A stretch of 64,000 bases of DNA from Akkermansiaceae bacterium UBA6138 (GTDB lineage Bacteria; Verrucomicrobiota; Verrucomicrobiia; Verrucomicrobiales; DEV007), in NCBI GenBank assembly GCA_002422425.1, contig DIVG01000028.1, positions 12,920 to 76,919 of the forward strand, given 5' to 3'. Below the pieces are notes generated by a model, which saw nothing but the letters and a program-made list of their open reading frames with translations, searched no databases and was not told the DNA's origin. Both the position numbers and the translations under genes were made by a program. Below are positions 35,719 through 45,118 of the stretch, one piece after another; the first letter of the stretch is position 1, and the number at the start of each line of letters is the position of its first letter.

Positions 35719-36711
35719 ATGCTTTCCCGCGTTGCTGAAAACCTCTACTGGATGAGTCGCTCGATCGAGCGGGCCGACAACCTTGCCCGGCTCGTCATGG
35801 CGCATCAGAACGAGCTGCTCGATGCGACTTCGGCGCTGAGGGGCGAGTTCGCCTGGCACCCGCTCCTCGAAGTCACCTCGATGGGCGACGAAAACTCGAG
35901 TGAAGACGTCGTCACCTACATGGTGAGTTCGAAGGACAATCCCGACAGTATCATCAACTGCATCCAGCTCGCGAGGGAGAACGCGCGGGCGGTGCGCGAC
36001 CAGATCTCGGAAGAGATGTGGCTGGAGCTCAATGCCCTCTGGCTCGATCTCAAGCAGATCCCCGAGAGCGATCCGGATCGGCACAGCAAAATTTGTGAAA
36101 TGGCGGTGCGCTCGGCCCTGCAGTTCCGCGGGATCGAAAACTCCTCGCTCCCCCGCACCGACGTGTGGGCCTTTGTTCAACTCGGGGAGTATCTCGAGCG
36201 GGCCGACAAGACGAGCCGCATCGTCGATCTGCCTCATTTCCTCCCGACCCACGAGGTCGCGGCGGCCTGGAACACAATGCTGCGGGCGTGCAGCGCGACG
36301 GCCGAGCACCGGCACCGCTACGGCGGCGAGGTCGACGCGGCGAGCGCCTCGACTCTGCTGCTTTTCTCGACGACCTTCCCGCGTTCCGTTCGTTTCTGTG
36401 TGCGAATGATAGACGAACTCCTCCACCAGATCTCGGGAACGAGCGCCGGGGAGTATCTCAACGAGGCCGAGCGGGCCACCGGAGCGCTCCTCGCGCGGCT
36501 GAACTTTTCCGGCGTCGAAGAGATCGGTGCGATGGGGCTCCACGAGTATGTCGACTCCATCCAGATCGACCTGAACCGCATCGGTTACGAGATCATGGAG
36601 CGTTATTTCCTCCTGCGGAAAGACGCCCCGCCGGCGAGTGCCGAAGACTACGTCAACAGCCGCATGCAGGCTCAGGCGAGCATGCAACAGCAGCAGCAAC
36701 AACAGCAGTGA
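35719..36711 (+). CDS. Alpha-E domain protein (DUF403)
   Basis: This 330-aa all-helical protein has the DUF403/alpha-E pattern (MLSRVAENLYWMSRSIERADNLARL near the N-terminus, a second ERADKTSRIVD repeat later). It is the standard partner of the circularly permuted ATP-grasp enzymes and is thought to be part of the ligase complex; its own activity is unknown. The protein ends in eight consecutive Gln, encoded by mixed CAA/CAG codons, an unusual tail for this family. It lies between the ATP-grasp gene (21 bp) and the transglutaminase/DUF2126 gene (30 bp). Confidence 0.88.
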   Translation: MLSRVAENLYWMSRSIERADNLARLVMAHQNELLDATSALRGEFAWHPLLEVTSMGDENSSEDVVTYMVSSKDNPDSIINCIQLARENARAVRDQISEEMWLELNALWLDLKQIPESDPDRHSKICEMAVRSALQFRGIENSSLPRTDVWAFVQLGEYLERADKTSRIVDLPHFLPTHEVAAAWNTMLRACSATAEHRHRYGGEVDAASASTLLLFSTTFPRSVRFCVRMIDELLHQISGTSAGEYLNEAERATGALLARLNFSGVEEIGAMGLHEYVDSIQIDLNRIGYEIMERYFLLRKDAPPASAEDYVNSRMQAQASMQQQQQQQQ

Positions 36712-36741
36712 TCTGCCCTCAGGTGGTCTCACGAAACATTC

Positions 36742-39700
36742 ATGTCCATTCACGCGGCTCTCTACCATCGCACCACTTATTCTTTTGATAAGGAGGTCAC
36801 GATCCATCCCCATATCGTCCGGCTGCGGCCCGCCCCGCATTCGCGGACGCGTATTCTTTCCTACTCGCTGAAAGTCGAGCCGGCGGATCATTTCATCAAT
36901 TGGCAGCAGGATCCTTTCGGGAACTACCTCGCCCGCCTCGTCTTTCCGGAAAAGGCGGACAAGCTGGAGATCGTCGTCGATCTCGTGGCGGACCTGACGA
37001 CGGTGAACCCCTTCGACTTTTTCCTCGAAGAGCACGCTGAGCATTACCCTTTTACCTACGACGACGGTCTCACGGGCGAGTTGACGGCCTATTTCAAGCG
37101 CAGCGACCCGGCCCCGGGACTCGATGAACTCGCCCGCGAGCTCATGCCCGAAAAGCCGATGCGGACGATCGACTTCCTCGTCTCGGTGAACCAGCGCATC
37201 CAGCAGATGGTCGAATATAAGCTGCGCCTCGAAGTCGGGGTGCAGACCTGCGAAGAGACCCTGGAATTGCGCTCGGGCTCGTGCCGGGATTCGGCCTTTC
37301 TCCTCATGCAACTCTTCCGCGCGATGGGCGTGGCTTCGCGTTTTGTCTCGGGCTACCTCGTCCAGGTCGTGCCCGATGAAAAGCCGATCGAGGGTCCGGC
37401 GGGACCGACCGCCGACTTTACCGATCTCCATGCCTGGACCGAGGTCTACCTTCCCGGGGCGGGCTGGGTCGGTCTCGATCCCACTTCAGGACTCTTTGCC
37501 GGGGAGGGGCATATCCCGCTCGCCTGCACCCCCGAACCGTCCAGCGCCGCCCCGGTCGCGGGAGCGGTGGAGAAATGTGAGACCGAGTTCAGCTTTGAAA
37601 ACGTCGTCACCCGTCTCCACGAAGAACCCCGCGTGACGAAGCCCTACCTTGAGCAGGAGTGGGCCGCGATCGATTCGCTCGGTCACCTCGTCGATGAGCG
37701 CCTCGTCGCCGGAGACGTGCGTCTCACCATGGGTGGCGAACCGACCTTCGTCTCGATCGATGACATGGACGGAGACGAGTGGAACACCACCGCCGACGGA
37801 TCGGCCAAGCGCACGCGCGCGATCGACCTGACCTGGCGTCTCCGCGATGCCTTCGCTCCCGGTGGGCTGATCTGGTTCGGGGAAGGGAAGTGGTATCCCG
37901 GCGAGCCGGTCCCGCGCTGGGCCTACGGCATTTTTTGGAGAAAAGACGGCTACCCGATGTGGCGCTCGCCCGCCTCTCTCGCCGATCCGTCAAAGGAGGG
38001 CAAGTATGGTTTTAAAGAGCCGGAGACGCTAGCAAAGGCCATCGCGGCGATCCTGAAGATCCCCGATCATTGTCTGTTGCCGGCCCTCGAGGACGTCGAT
38101 TACTACCGTTGGCGCGCCGGGTCGCTGCCGCACTTTGAGACCGAGGAGGAGGCCGCCGAGGACGACTCGCTCGAGCGACGCACCCTCGCGATGCTGACAA
38201 AGCGCGGCCTCGATGTCCCGAGTGGATTTGTCCTGCCGATGTATCACGACAAGACGGCGAAGCGCTGGAAGGGCTCGAGCTGGAAGATGAAGCGCGGCTC
38301 GCTCTTCCTCATCCCGGGGGCTTCGGCGATGGGCTTCCGGCTGCCGCTCGACTCGATCCGCAAGGCGACGAAGGAGGACCTCCTCGACGAGTTGTCTCCG
38401 ATCGAGGCCGAATTCCCGCCGCTCCATCCCGATCCGCTAAAGCCCTACGATGACGTCGTCGCGGACGGTGGTGACGAAAGCTGGGTGCCGCGCACCGCTC
38501 TTACGATTGAGACTCGCGAAGGTCGTATCCACGTCTTTTTTCCACCGACCGGCCGGCTCGAGGCCTACCTCGAACTGCTCGCCGCCGTTGAACTCGCCGC
38601 GACGCAGACGAATCTGCAAGTCGTCGTGGAAGGCTACGAGGCACCCTTTGATCCGCGCATCGAGCGGCTCAAGGTCACGCCGGATCCCGGAGTCATCGAA
38701 ATCAACATCCACCCCTCGGCGAGTTGGAAAGAGCTCGTCGACCGAACGACGACGCTCTACGAGGAGGCCCGCCTTTCCCGGCTCGGCACCGAGAAGTTCA
38801 TGCTCGACGGGCGGCACTCGGGCACGGGTGGGGGCAACCACGTCGTCATCGGCGGGAAGACGCCCGCCGACAGCCCTTTCCTGCGGCGACCCGATCTCCT
38901 CGCGAGTCTCGTGGCCTACTGGCAGAATCACCCGGGTCTGTCCTATCTTTTCTCGGGGCTGTTCATTGGTCCGACGAGTCAGGCTCCGCGGGTCGACGAG
39001 TCGCGTGACGACCGACTTTTCGAACTCGACATCGCCCTTGAGGCGCTGCGTCGCGGGGTTGACGGGCCCTGGATGATAGACCGCACGATGCGGCATTTGC
39101 TCACCGATTTGACGGGCAACACGCACCGTGCCGAGTTCTGTATCGACAAGCTCGCCTCGCCCGATTCCGCCACGGGGCAGCTCGGTCTGCTTGAGCTTCG
39201 CGCCTTCGAGATGCCGCCGCACCTGCGCATGTCGCTGGTGCAGAGCCTCCTCGTGCGTTCGCTTATTCTGCTCTTTTGGGAAAAGCCGTTCAAACACAAT
39301 TCGGTTCGCTGGGGCACTTCGCTGCACGATCATTTCATGCTGCCGCACTACGTCTGGACCGACATCGAAGAAGTCTGCCGCGACTTGCAGGAGGGCGGCA
39401 TCCCTTTCCAGAGCGAATGGCTGCGGCCGTTCCTCGAGTTCCGCTTTCCCAAGTTCGGTGCCGTCCACCACAGCGGGATCGATCTCGAACTGCGCACCGC
39501 CCTCGAGCCCTGGCACGTCCTTGGCGAGGAATCGACCAGCCAGGGCACGGCGCGCTACGTGGATTCTTCCCTCGAGCGTCTCCAGGTGCGCATTTTCGGT
39601 ATGACCGAGGGACGCCACATCATCCTCTGCAACGGTCGCCGTATCCCGCTTTACCCGACCGGAGTCGTGGGGGAATGGGTCGGAGGCGTTCGCTTCAAGG

Positions 39701-40080
39701 CCTGGGACCCGCCCTCGGCGCTGCATCCCAGCATCTCGGCGCAGTCTCCGCTCGTCTTCGACATCGTCGACATCCGGAACCGGCGTTCTCTCGGCGGTTG
39801 CGTCTACCATGTCAGTCATCCGGGCGGCCGCAGCTACGAGACCTTTCCGATCAATGCGCGGGAAGCCGAGTCCCGTCGCGTCGCGCGCTTCTGGAACGAG
39901 GGCCATACGGCCGGAGTCATCGAGTCCGCCGCCGTCGGCAGCGTTCCCGAAGTCTTCTTCGAGGCGTACAAGGGAATGGGGGAAGTGCTCGTCGTTCCTC
40001 CGCTCACCGTGAGTTATGAATTTCCGAAGACTTTGGATTTGAGGACGCCTTCCGGTTTGCAAGCCCATGAAATGGACTAG
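36742..40080 (+). CDS. Transglutaminase-like/DUF2126 fusion protein
   Basis: This 1112-aa protein combines a transglutaminase N-terminal beta-domain (about 1-120), a papain-like transglutaminase core (about 150-260) and a long DUF2126 region (about 330-1100). The catalytic triad is visible as Cys181 (GSCRDSA), His230 (DLHAWTE) and Asp246 (GLDPTSG). DUF2126 is associated with the same ATP-grasp/alpha-E systems and is predicted to be related to amidoligases; DUF2126 landmarks here include MGGEPTFVSIDD, KRWKGSSWKMKRG and DGRHSGTGGGNHVVIGG. The protein may cleave or crosslink peptides made by the ATP-grasp ligases. It is cytosolic, with no signal peptide. Confidence 0.88.
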   Translation: MSIHAALYHRTTYSFDKEVTIHPHIVRLRPAPHSRTRILSYSLKVEPADHFINWQQDPFGNYLARLVFPEKADKLEIVVDLVADLTTVNPFDFFLEEHAEHYPFTYDDGLTGELTAYFKRSDPAPGLDELARELMPEKPMRTIDFLVSVNQRIQQMVEYKLRLEVGVQTCEETLELRSGSCRDSAFLLMQLFRAMGVASRFVSGYLVQVVPDEKPIEGPAGPTADFTDLHAWTEVYLPGAGWVGLDPTSGLFAGEGHIPLACTPEPSSAAPVAGAVEKCETEFSFENVVTRLHEEPRVTKPYLEQEWAAIDSLGHLVDERLVAGDVRLTMGGEPTFVSIDDMDGDEWNTTADGSAKRTRAIDLTWRLRDAFAPGGLIWFGEGKWYPGEPVPRWAYGIFWRKDGYPMWRSPASLADPSKEGKYGFKEPETLAKAIAAILKIPDHCLLPALEDVDYYRWRAGSLPHFETEEEAAEDDSLERRTLAMLTKRGLDVPSGFVLPMYHDKTAKRWKGSSWKMKRGSLFLIPGASAMGFRLPLDSIRKATKEDLLDELSPIEAEFPPLHPDPLKPYDDVVADGGDESWVPRTALTIETREGRIHVFFPPTGRLEAYLELLAAVELAATQTNLQVVVEGYEAPFDPRIERLKVTPDPGVIEINIHPSASWKELVDRTTTLYEEARLSRLGTEKFMLDGRHSGTGGGNHVVIGGKTPADSPFLRRPDLLASLVAYWQNHPGLSYLFSGLFIGPTSQAPRVDESRDDRLFELDIALEALRRGVDGPWMIDRTMRHLLTDLTGNTHRAEFCIDKLASPDSATGQLGLLELRAFEMPPHLRMSLVQSLLVRSLILLFWEKPFKHNSVRWGTSLHDHFMLPHYVWTDIEEVCRDLQEGGIPFQSEWLRPFLEFRFPKFGAVHHSGIDLELRTALEPWHVLGEESTSQGTARYVDSSLERLQVRIFGMTEGRHIILCNGRRIPLYPTGVVGEWVGGVRFKAWDPPSALHPSISAQSPLVFDIVDIRNRRSLGGCVYHVSHPGGRSYETFPINAREAESRRVARFWNEGHTAGVIESAAVGSVPEVFFEAYKGMGEVLVVPPLTVSYEFPKTLDLRTPSGLQAHEMD

Positions 40081-40088
40081 GTTGGCGA

Positions 40089-42602
40089 ATGAACGGGATT
40101 TCTGCGGTGCCCTCAAGTATCAGTGACGTGGTGGTTCCGCCGGAGCTCTATCGCGCCGGCCCGAAGATCCGTGACGAGGCGATCAACCGTGAAGGTATCC
40201 CGTCGGAGGCGTGGGCGGAGTTATTTGAATCCTACAGTCGTCATGGGGCAGGAGTGCTGAAAGAGTGGCGCGAGGCGGCTCTCCGCATTTCGCGGGACCG
40301 CGGTCTCGCCTACCGGCCTGATCGCGGGGATGGCTCGAACTGGACGATCGATCCCATTCCGTGGGTCTTTTCACCTGAAGAGTGGCAGGATATCGAGACC
40401 GGGGTCTCGCAAAAGTTGCGTCTTTCCGCTGCTATCCTCGCCGATCTCTATGGTGAGCAAAAGCTGATCGACAAGGGTCTTATTCCTGCCTCGATAATAA
40501 TGAGCCATCGTGGGTTTTTACGTGCTTTGCATGATTATCCTCCGGGGGAAAAGGCGATCGGATTGGGAATGACGGCCTTCGACCTCGCGAAGGATGCGGG
40601 AGGCCGCACCTACATCCTCAATGACCGTTTTGACTGTCCCTACGGCCTCGGTGTGGCGCTGGAGAACCGCACTGTCGTCAATCGGGTGCTGCCGAATCTC
40701 TTTCGCCGCTGTCAGGTCCGTCGGATCGGGTATTTCTTCACCGACTGGTTTGATTACCTCGCGGAGAGGGCACCGTCCGTGAGTGATTCGCCCCGCATCG
40801 TCATTCTCGATTCGAGTTCCGGGGGGGAAAGTTCGGAGATCAGTTTCCTCGCCAACTACTGTGGCATCACCCGGGTCGGCCCCTTTGACCTCACCGTTCG
40901 GGGCGGCAAGGTCTGGCTCAAGGCGCTCAGCGGTCTGAAACCTGTCGATGTCATCTGGAAAGCGACCCACGGGCGCGACCTCGACCCGCTTGAGGCGAAC
41001 CGTCCTCACAGCGCCGAGGGCATTACGGGCATCTTCCAGGCGCTGCGCGAATCTAATGTCGCCGTGGCGAGTCACCCCGGGGCCGAGGTGCTCCAGAGCC
41101 CAGGACTTTTCCCTTTTCTCGCCCCAATCTGTCGCGACCTCCTTGGTGAAGAGCTCATTCTGCCGCCGGCGGCGACGTGGTGGTGCGGGGATAAGCGGGC
41201 GCGTCAGTATGTTCTCGATCATCTTCCGGCGATGGTCGTGAAATCGGTCGGACATCACAGCGATTTCCGGACCCGCTACGGACAGCGTTTGTCGGTGGGA
41301 GAACTGGCCGAGCTCCGGGCCATGATCGAGGCCGAGCCCGAGCGGTATGTCGGGCAGGAGGAGCTGAATATTTCCACTGTCCCCGCCTCGACCGTGAACG
41401 GCCTCGTCCCGCGCAGCGCGGTAGTGCGCAGCTTTGCCTTCCTTGATGCGAAGGGGCTCCCGCACGTCATGCCCGGGGGGCTCGGACGCGTCAGTACGGC
41501 CGAGGGTATTATCATTTCCACCCGCGAGTCGGGCGAGTCGAAGGATATCTGGGTGCGTTCCCATTATCCCGACGCCCCCATCAGCATTGCCCGCCGTCTC
41601 GAGCAGTCGCGGGTCATCAGTCCCGAAGTGGTCCCTAGCCGCCGCGGCGAAAACCTTTATTGGGCCGGTCGCTATGGGGAGCGCACCGACTCGATCTCGC
41701 GCTTTGCGAATCGGCTCGTGGTGGGGCGGGCCTCGGGCTTTTCCTACGGACGCGATCTCGAGGCGCGGCACGAAAAGACGCTCATCGAGGCTCTTTTCCG
41801 CATCTTCGAAGTCGACGGTTGGATGGAGAAAGTGAAGGATCCGGATGAAAGGCTGAAACTCATCTTGAGCGATCAGACCTGCCCCATCGGGGTGGGACCG
41901 AATCTAAACAGCTTCCATCGCGCCTGCATGGCGGCGCGGGAGGAATGGTCGGTGACCTCCATTCTTGCGATCGAGTCGGCGCGCGAGAAGTGGTTCAGCG
42001 GGACCAAAGGACTCGATTCGCCCTATCCCTACGAGGCCGAACTGGAGAACCTCGAACTCAGGCTCGCCGCCTTCCACGGTCTCAACCTCGACAGCATGAC
42101 GCGGGACGAGGCTTGGGGGTTGCTCGATGCGGGACGCCGCATTGAACGGATGGCGATACTCACAGCGCTGCTCTCCTATGTCCTTGAGGTAAATGAGCCC
42201 GAGCCCATGGGCACCCTTTTGAATGAATCGGTCCTCTTTGTCTCGGACAGCCTCGGCACCTACCAGACCAGGTTTTTCACCGTGCCGACGACGGGCCTGA
42301 CTCTTACCCTGCTTCTCGGGGAAGAGGACTACCCCCGCTCCCTGCGTTACCTGCTCGAGCGCCTCGAGAATGTGCTCAACAAACTCAAGCCCCCGGCAAA
42401 GCGACCTCACCCGCGTGAGCGCATTGCTCCGATGCGGGAGGAGCTTTCGCGATTTCTCACCACCCTCACTCCCGAGACCGGCATGACCGATCAGTCGAGA
42501 CGCGCCGCCCTCGCGTTTCTTGCTTCATGTCGGCGGCAGTTGAAGGAGCTGAGCGACTACATCACGATTTCCTATTTCAGTCACGCGGGCAACCAGGGAT
42601 GA
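40089..42602 (+). CDS. Circularly permuted ATP-grasp / alpha-E fusion protein
   Basis: This 837-aa protein joins the two functions encoded separately at 34202-36711. Residues 1 to about 490 form the ATP-grasp part (IDPIPWVFSPEEWQ, LRLSAAILADLYGEQKLI, YILNDRFDCPYGLGVALENR, GLGRVSTAEG), and about 510-837 the alpha-E part (RRGENLYWAGRYGERTDSI at the junction, ending with a helical C-terminus). It starts 8 bp after the DUF2126 protein and overlaps the next transglutaminase gene by ATGA. The fused paralogue suggests a second ligase with a different substrate. Confidence 0.9.
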   Translation: MNGISAVPSSISDVVVPPELYRAGPKIRDEAINREGIPSEAWAELFESYSRHGAGVLKEWREAALRISRDRGLAYRPDRGDGSNWTIDPIPWVFSPEEWQDIETGVSQKLRLSAAILADLYGEQKLIDKGLIPASIIMSHRGFLRALHDYPPGEKAIGLGMTAFDLAKDAGGRTYILNDRFDCPYGLGVALENRTVVNRVLPNLFRRCQVRRIGYFFTDWFDYLAERAPSVSDSPRIVILDSSSGGESSEISFLANYCGITRVGPFDLTVRGGKVWLKALSGLKPVDVIWKATHGRDLDPLEANRPHSAEGITGIFQALRESNVAVASHPGAEVLQSPGLFPFLAPICRDLLGEELILPPAATWWCGDKRARQYVLDHLPAMVVKSVGHHSDFRTRYGQRLSVGELAELRAMIEAEPERYVGQEELNISTVPASTVNGLVPRSAVVRSFAFLDAKGLPHVMPGGLGRVSTAEGIIISTRESGESKDIWVRSHYPDAPISIARRLEQSRVISPEVVPSRRGENLYWAGRYGERTDSISRFANRLVVGRASGFSYGRDLEARHEKTLIEALFRIFEVDGWMEKVKDPDERLKLILSDQTCPIGVGPNLNSFHRACMAAREEWSVTSILAIESAREKWFSGTKGLDSPYPYEAELENLELRLAAFHGLNLDSMTRDEAWGLLDAGRRIERMAILTALLSYVLEVNEPEPMGTLLNESVLFVSDSLGTYQTRFFTVPTTGLTLTLLLGEEDYPRSLRYLLERLENVLNKLKPPAKRPHPRERIAPMREELSRFLTTLTPETGMTDQSRRAALAFLASCRRQLKELSDYITISYFSHAGNQG

Positions 42603-43477
42603 GCACGGTTCGTTATCACATCCGCCATCGCACGGCCTACTTTTACTCGGGCCGTATCGATCTCTGTCACAGTCTCGCCCATCTGCGTCCGCGTGAGGAC
42701 GAGGGCATCGAGATGACTTCGCACAAGATTGAGGTCACGCCCGAGCCGCGATTTCAGCGCGAGCGCCGCGACTACTTCGGCAATACGACGAACTATTTTG
42801 CGATCCAGCAGTCGCACGAGTCGCTCGATGTCGTCGCCACGACCACGGTGACAAAGGAGGATCTCACGCCCGTTTTACCCGTCGCGGGTGTGTCGTGGGA
42901 CAAGCTGCGCGTCCCTCCGAACGGTAAGGATCCCTCGGGCGTTCGTCTCCTCAACTATCTTCTGCCCACCGCGACCTGTCCCAGGCTTACAGCGGCAGCG
43001 GAGTTCCTGAAACCTTCGCTCATTCCCGGGCGCGACGTCATGGAACTGGTCAACGAGGTCATGGGGCGCGTCTTCCGCGAGTTCCAGTATGTGCCCGGCG
43101 CGACTGACACGACGACTCCGCTGGAGACAGTGATGAAACAGCGACAGGGGGTTTGTCAGGATTTCGCCCACGTCATGATCGCGGCGCTGCGGCCCCTCGG
43201 GATCCCGCTACGTTATGTGAGCGGCTACCTCGAGACGATCCCGCCTCCGGGGCAGGTCAAGTTACAGGGCGCCGACGCCACCCACGCCTGGATCGAGGCC
43301 TACTCGCCGACCTGCGGCTGGATCGGATTCGACCCGACCAACAACCGCATTCCCGGCGGACAGCACATCAAGATCTGCCACGGACGCGACTACTTCGACG
43401 TGCAGCCGCTCAAGGGCATCTTCCTCGGCAACGGCACCCAGGACCTCGTCGTCCAGGTCGATGTGGAGCGGATGTGA
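42599..43477 (+). CDS. Transglutaminase family protein (cysteine protease fold)
   Basis: This 292-aa cytosolic protein has a transglutaminase N-terminal beta-domain (about 1-130) and a core with Cys186 (QGVCQDFAH), His229 (ATHAWIEAY) and Asp245 (GFDPTNN). Members near ATP-grasp/alpha-E genes are predicted to hydrolyse or transfer amide bonds in the product. The start at 42599 overlaps the preceding stop (ATGA), indicating translational coupling. It is the last gene of the five-gene cluster. Confidence 0.92.
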   Translation: MSTVRYHIRHRTAYFYSGRIDLCHSLAHLRPREDEGIEMTSHKIEVTPEPRFQRERRDYFGNTTNYFAIQQSHESLDVVATTTVTKEDLTPVLPVAGVSWDKLRVPPNGKDPSGVRLLNYLLPTATCPRLTAAAEFLKPSLIPGRDVMELVNEVMGRVFREFQYVPGATDTTTPLETVMKQRQGVCQDFAHVMIAALRPLGIPLRYVSGYLETIPPPGQVKLQGADATHAWIEAYSPTCGWIGFDPTNNRIPGGQHIKICHGRDYFDVQPLKGIFLGNGTQDLVVQVDVERM

Positions 43478-43546
43478 GGCGCGGAGGACGGGATTGCGCG
43501 GCGCGCAGACTTGTCGCGGCAGCGGGATTGTTCATACTGCCGCAAG

Positions 43547-45118
43547 ATGACTCGGATCGCATTTCTCGTTTTTTGTCTATCGACCCTGTCTGGAAAAGGG
43601 GAGGACGTCGTTCCGGCCGCGAGGTGGGATGCCGTGGATCGTCCGCTCGTCATCGCTGAAGGGGCGGCGCTCAATCCGGGCAAAGGGGATTTCTCGATCG
43701 CGATGTGGGCCTTCTCGGATCCCGTTTCCGATCGTCTCCCCGGCGACCTTGTTTCGCAGTATGATCCGGCGACACGGCGCGGCTTTCACCTCACTCTCAA
43801 GAGCCATCCCGGCGCAACGACGAACCAGGCGAATCGGCGCCATCTTCAGTTCGGCATCGACGACAATCGACTCACCGAATGGAAAGACCGGAGTCGGCCG
43901 GGCAATGCCCTCGTCGCCTTTGCCCTCGCCGCCTACGACGGCTCCCTCTACGCCGGAACCTGCGAGCCCGCGAAGGAAGCGCGGGGGCGGGTCTATCGTT
44001 ACGAAGCACCGGGGAAATGGATCGCCTGCGGGTCACCCGACGGATCAAACAGCGTCATGGCCCTCGCCGAGCACGATGGCAGGCTCTATGCCGGAACCGG
44101 ACGATACCGCGTCGCCGGATCCGCCCTCGCCGAATCAGAAAATCTCACGCCCGGCGGTCGGATTTTCCGATACGAAGGCGGAGAGAAATGGATCGATTGC
44201 GGTCAGCTCCCCGATACCGAGGCGATCGGCGGGCTCGTGGTCTTTCGCGGGCAGCTCTATGCCTCGTCCCTTTATAAACCCGCCGGCTTTTTCCGCTACG
44301 AGGGCGGGGATCGCTGGACGACGCTGCCGGTGCCGACAGGCCCCGAGGCGAAGACGGGCGAGATCGTGCCGAAACGGGTCGAGGCGCTCACCGTGTTTGA
44401 AGGTCGCCTCTACGCGAGCAGCTACGACGGAGGTCACGTCTATCGATTTGACGGCGAGCAGTGGACGGATGGCGGGCTCGTCGGGGATAACACCCAAACC
44501 TATTCCTTCACTCAGCACGAGGGCGCGCTCTTCGTCGGGACCTGGCCGAGCGGGCGGGTCTATCGTTTTGAAGATCTCCATCGATGGACCGATGCCGGGC
44601 GCCTTGGTGAGGAAAAGGAGGTCATGGGAATGCTCGTGCACAACGGTCGTTTCCTCGCCGGCACCCTGCCGCTCGCGGAGGTATACTCCTACGAAGGCGG
44701 CACCACCTGGAAGCTCACCGGACGCCTCGACCACACGCCCGACGTCACCTATCGTCGGGCCTGGACCATGGCCGAACACGCCGGAGAAGTCTTCTGCTCG
44801 ACCCTGCCCTCAGGGAAGGTCTTCTCCTGCTCAGTCGGGAAACAAGTCCAGTGGGGACAGGCCCTACCGGGCGGATGGCAGCACATCGCGGCGGTGAAAT
44901 CGTCCGGCCGACTCGTCCTTTATCTCAATGGAAAAGAGGTCGCCGCAAGTGACTTGTCCAATGACGAGCCCTACGATCTCGGCTCGGAGGCGCCGCTGCG
45001 CCTTGGCGCGGGATCGACCGGGCCTTTTAACGGGAAACTCCGCGATGCCCGCCTTTACCACTCGGTTCTGGATCCTGACACGATTCAAAAACTCGCCTCC
45101 GTCCCGCCGCAGGAATGA
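43547..45118 (+). CDS. Exported protein: LamG-like domain apparently split by an internal beta-propeller
   Basis: This 523-aa protein has a signal peptide (MTRIAFLVFCLSTLSG). Residues about 30-115 read like the first half of a LamG/concanavalin domain (NPGKGDFSIAMWAFSD, LVSQYDPATRRGFHLTL, RHLQFGIDD), and the last ~100 residues read like its second half (GGWQHIAAVKSSGRLVLYL, then LRLGAGSTGPFNGKLRDARLYHSVLD). Between them lie about six short blades with the pattern EHDGRLYAGT / GGRIFRYEGGEKWIDCG, a Kelch-like propeller. A nested domain is therefore likely. It probably binds carbohydrate outside the cytoplasm. Its stop overlaps the next start (ATGA). Confidence 0.72.
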   Translation: MTRIAFLVFCLSTLSGKGEDVVPAARWDAVDRPLVIAEGAALNPGKGDFSIAMWAFSDPVSDRLPGDLVSQYDPATRRGFHLTLKSHPGATTNQANRRHLQFGIDDNRLTEWKDRSRPGNALVAFALAAYDGSLYAGTCEPAKEARGRVYRYEAPGKWIACGSPDGSNSVMALAEHDGRLYAGTGRYRVAGSALAESENLTPGGRIFRYEGGEKWIDCGQLPDTEAIGGLVVFRGQLYASSLYKPAGFFRYEGGDRWTTLPVPTGPEAKTGEIVPKRVEALTVFEGRLYASSYDGGHVYRFDGEQWTDGGLVGDNTQTYSFTQHEGALFVGTWPSGRVYRFEDLHRWTDAGRLGEEKEVMGMLVHNGRFLAGTLPLAEVYSYEGGTTWKLTGRLDHTPDVTYRRAWTMAEHAGEVFCSTLPSGKVFSCSVGKQVQWGQALPGGWQHIAAVKSSGRLVLYLNGKEVAASDLSNDEPYDLGSEAPLRLGAGSTGPFNGKLRDARLYHSVLDPDTIQKLASVPPQE

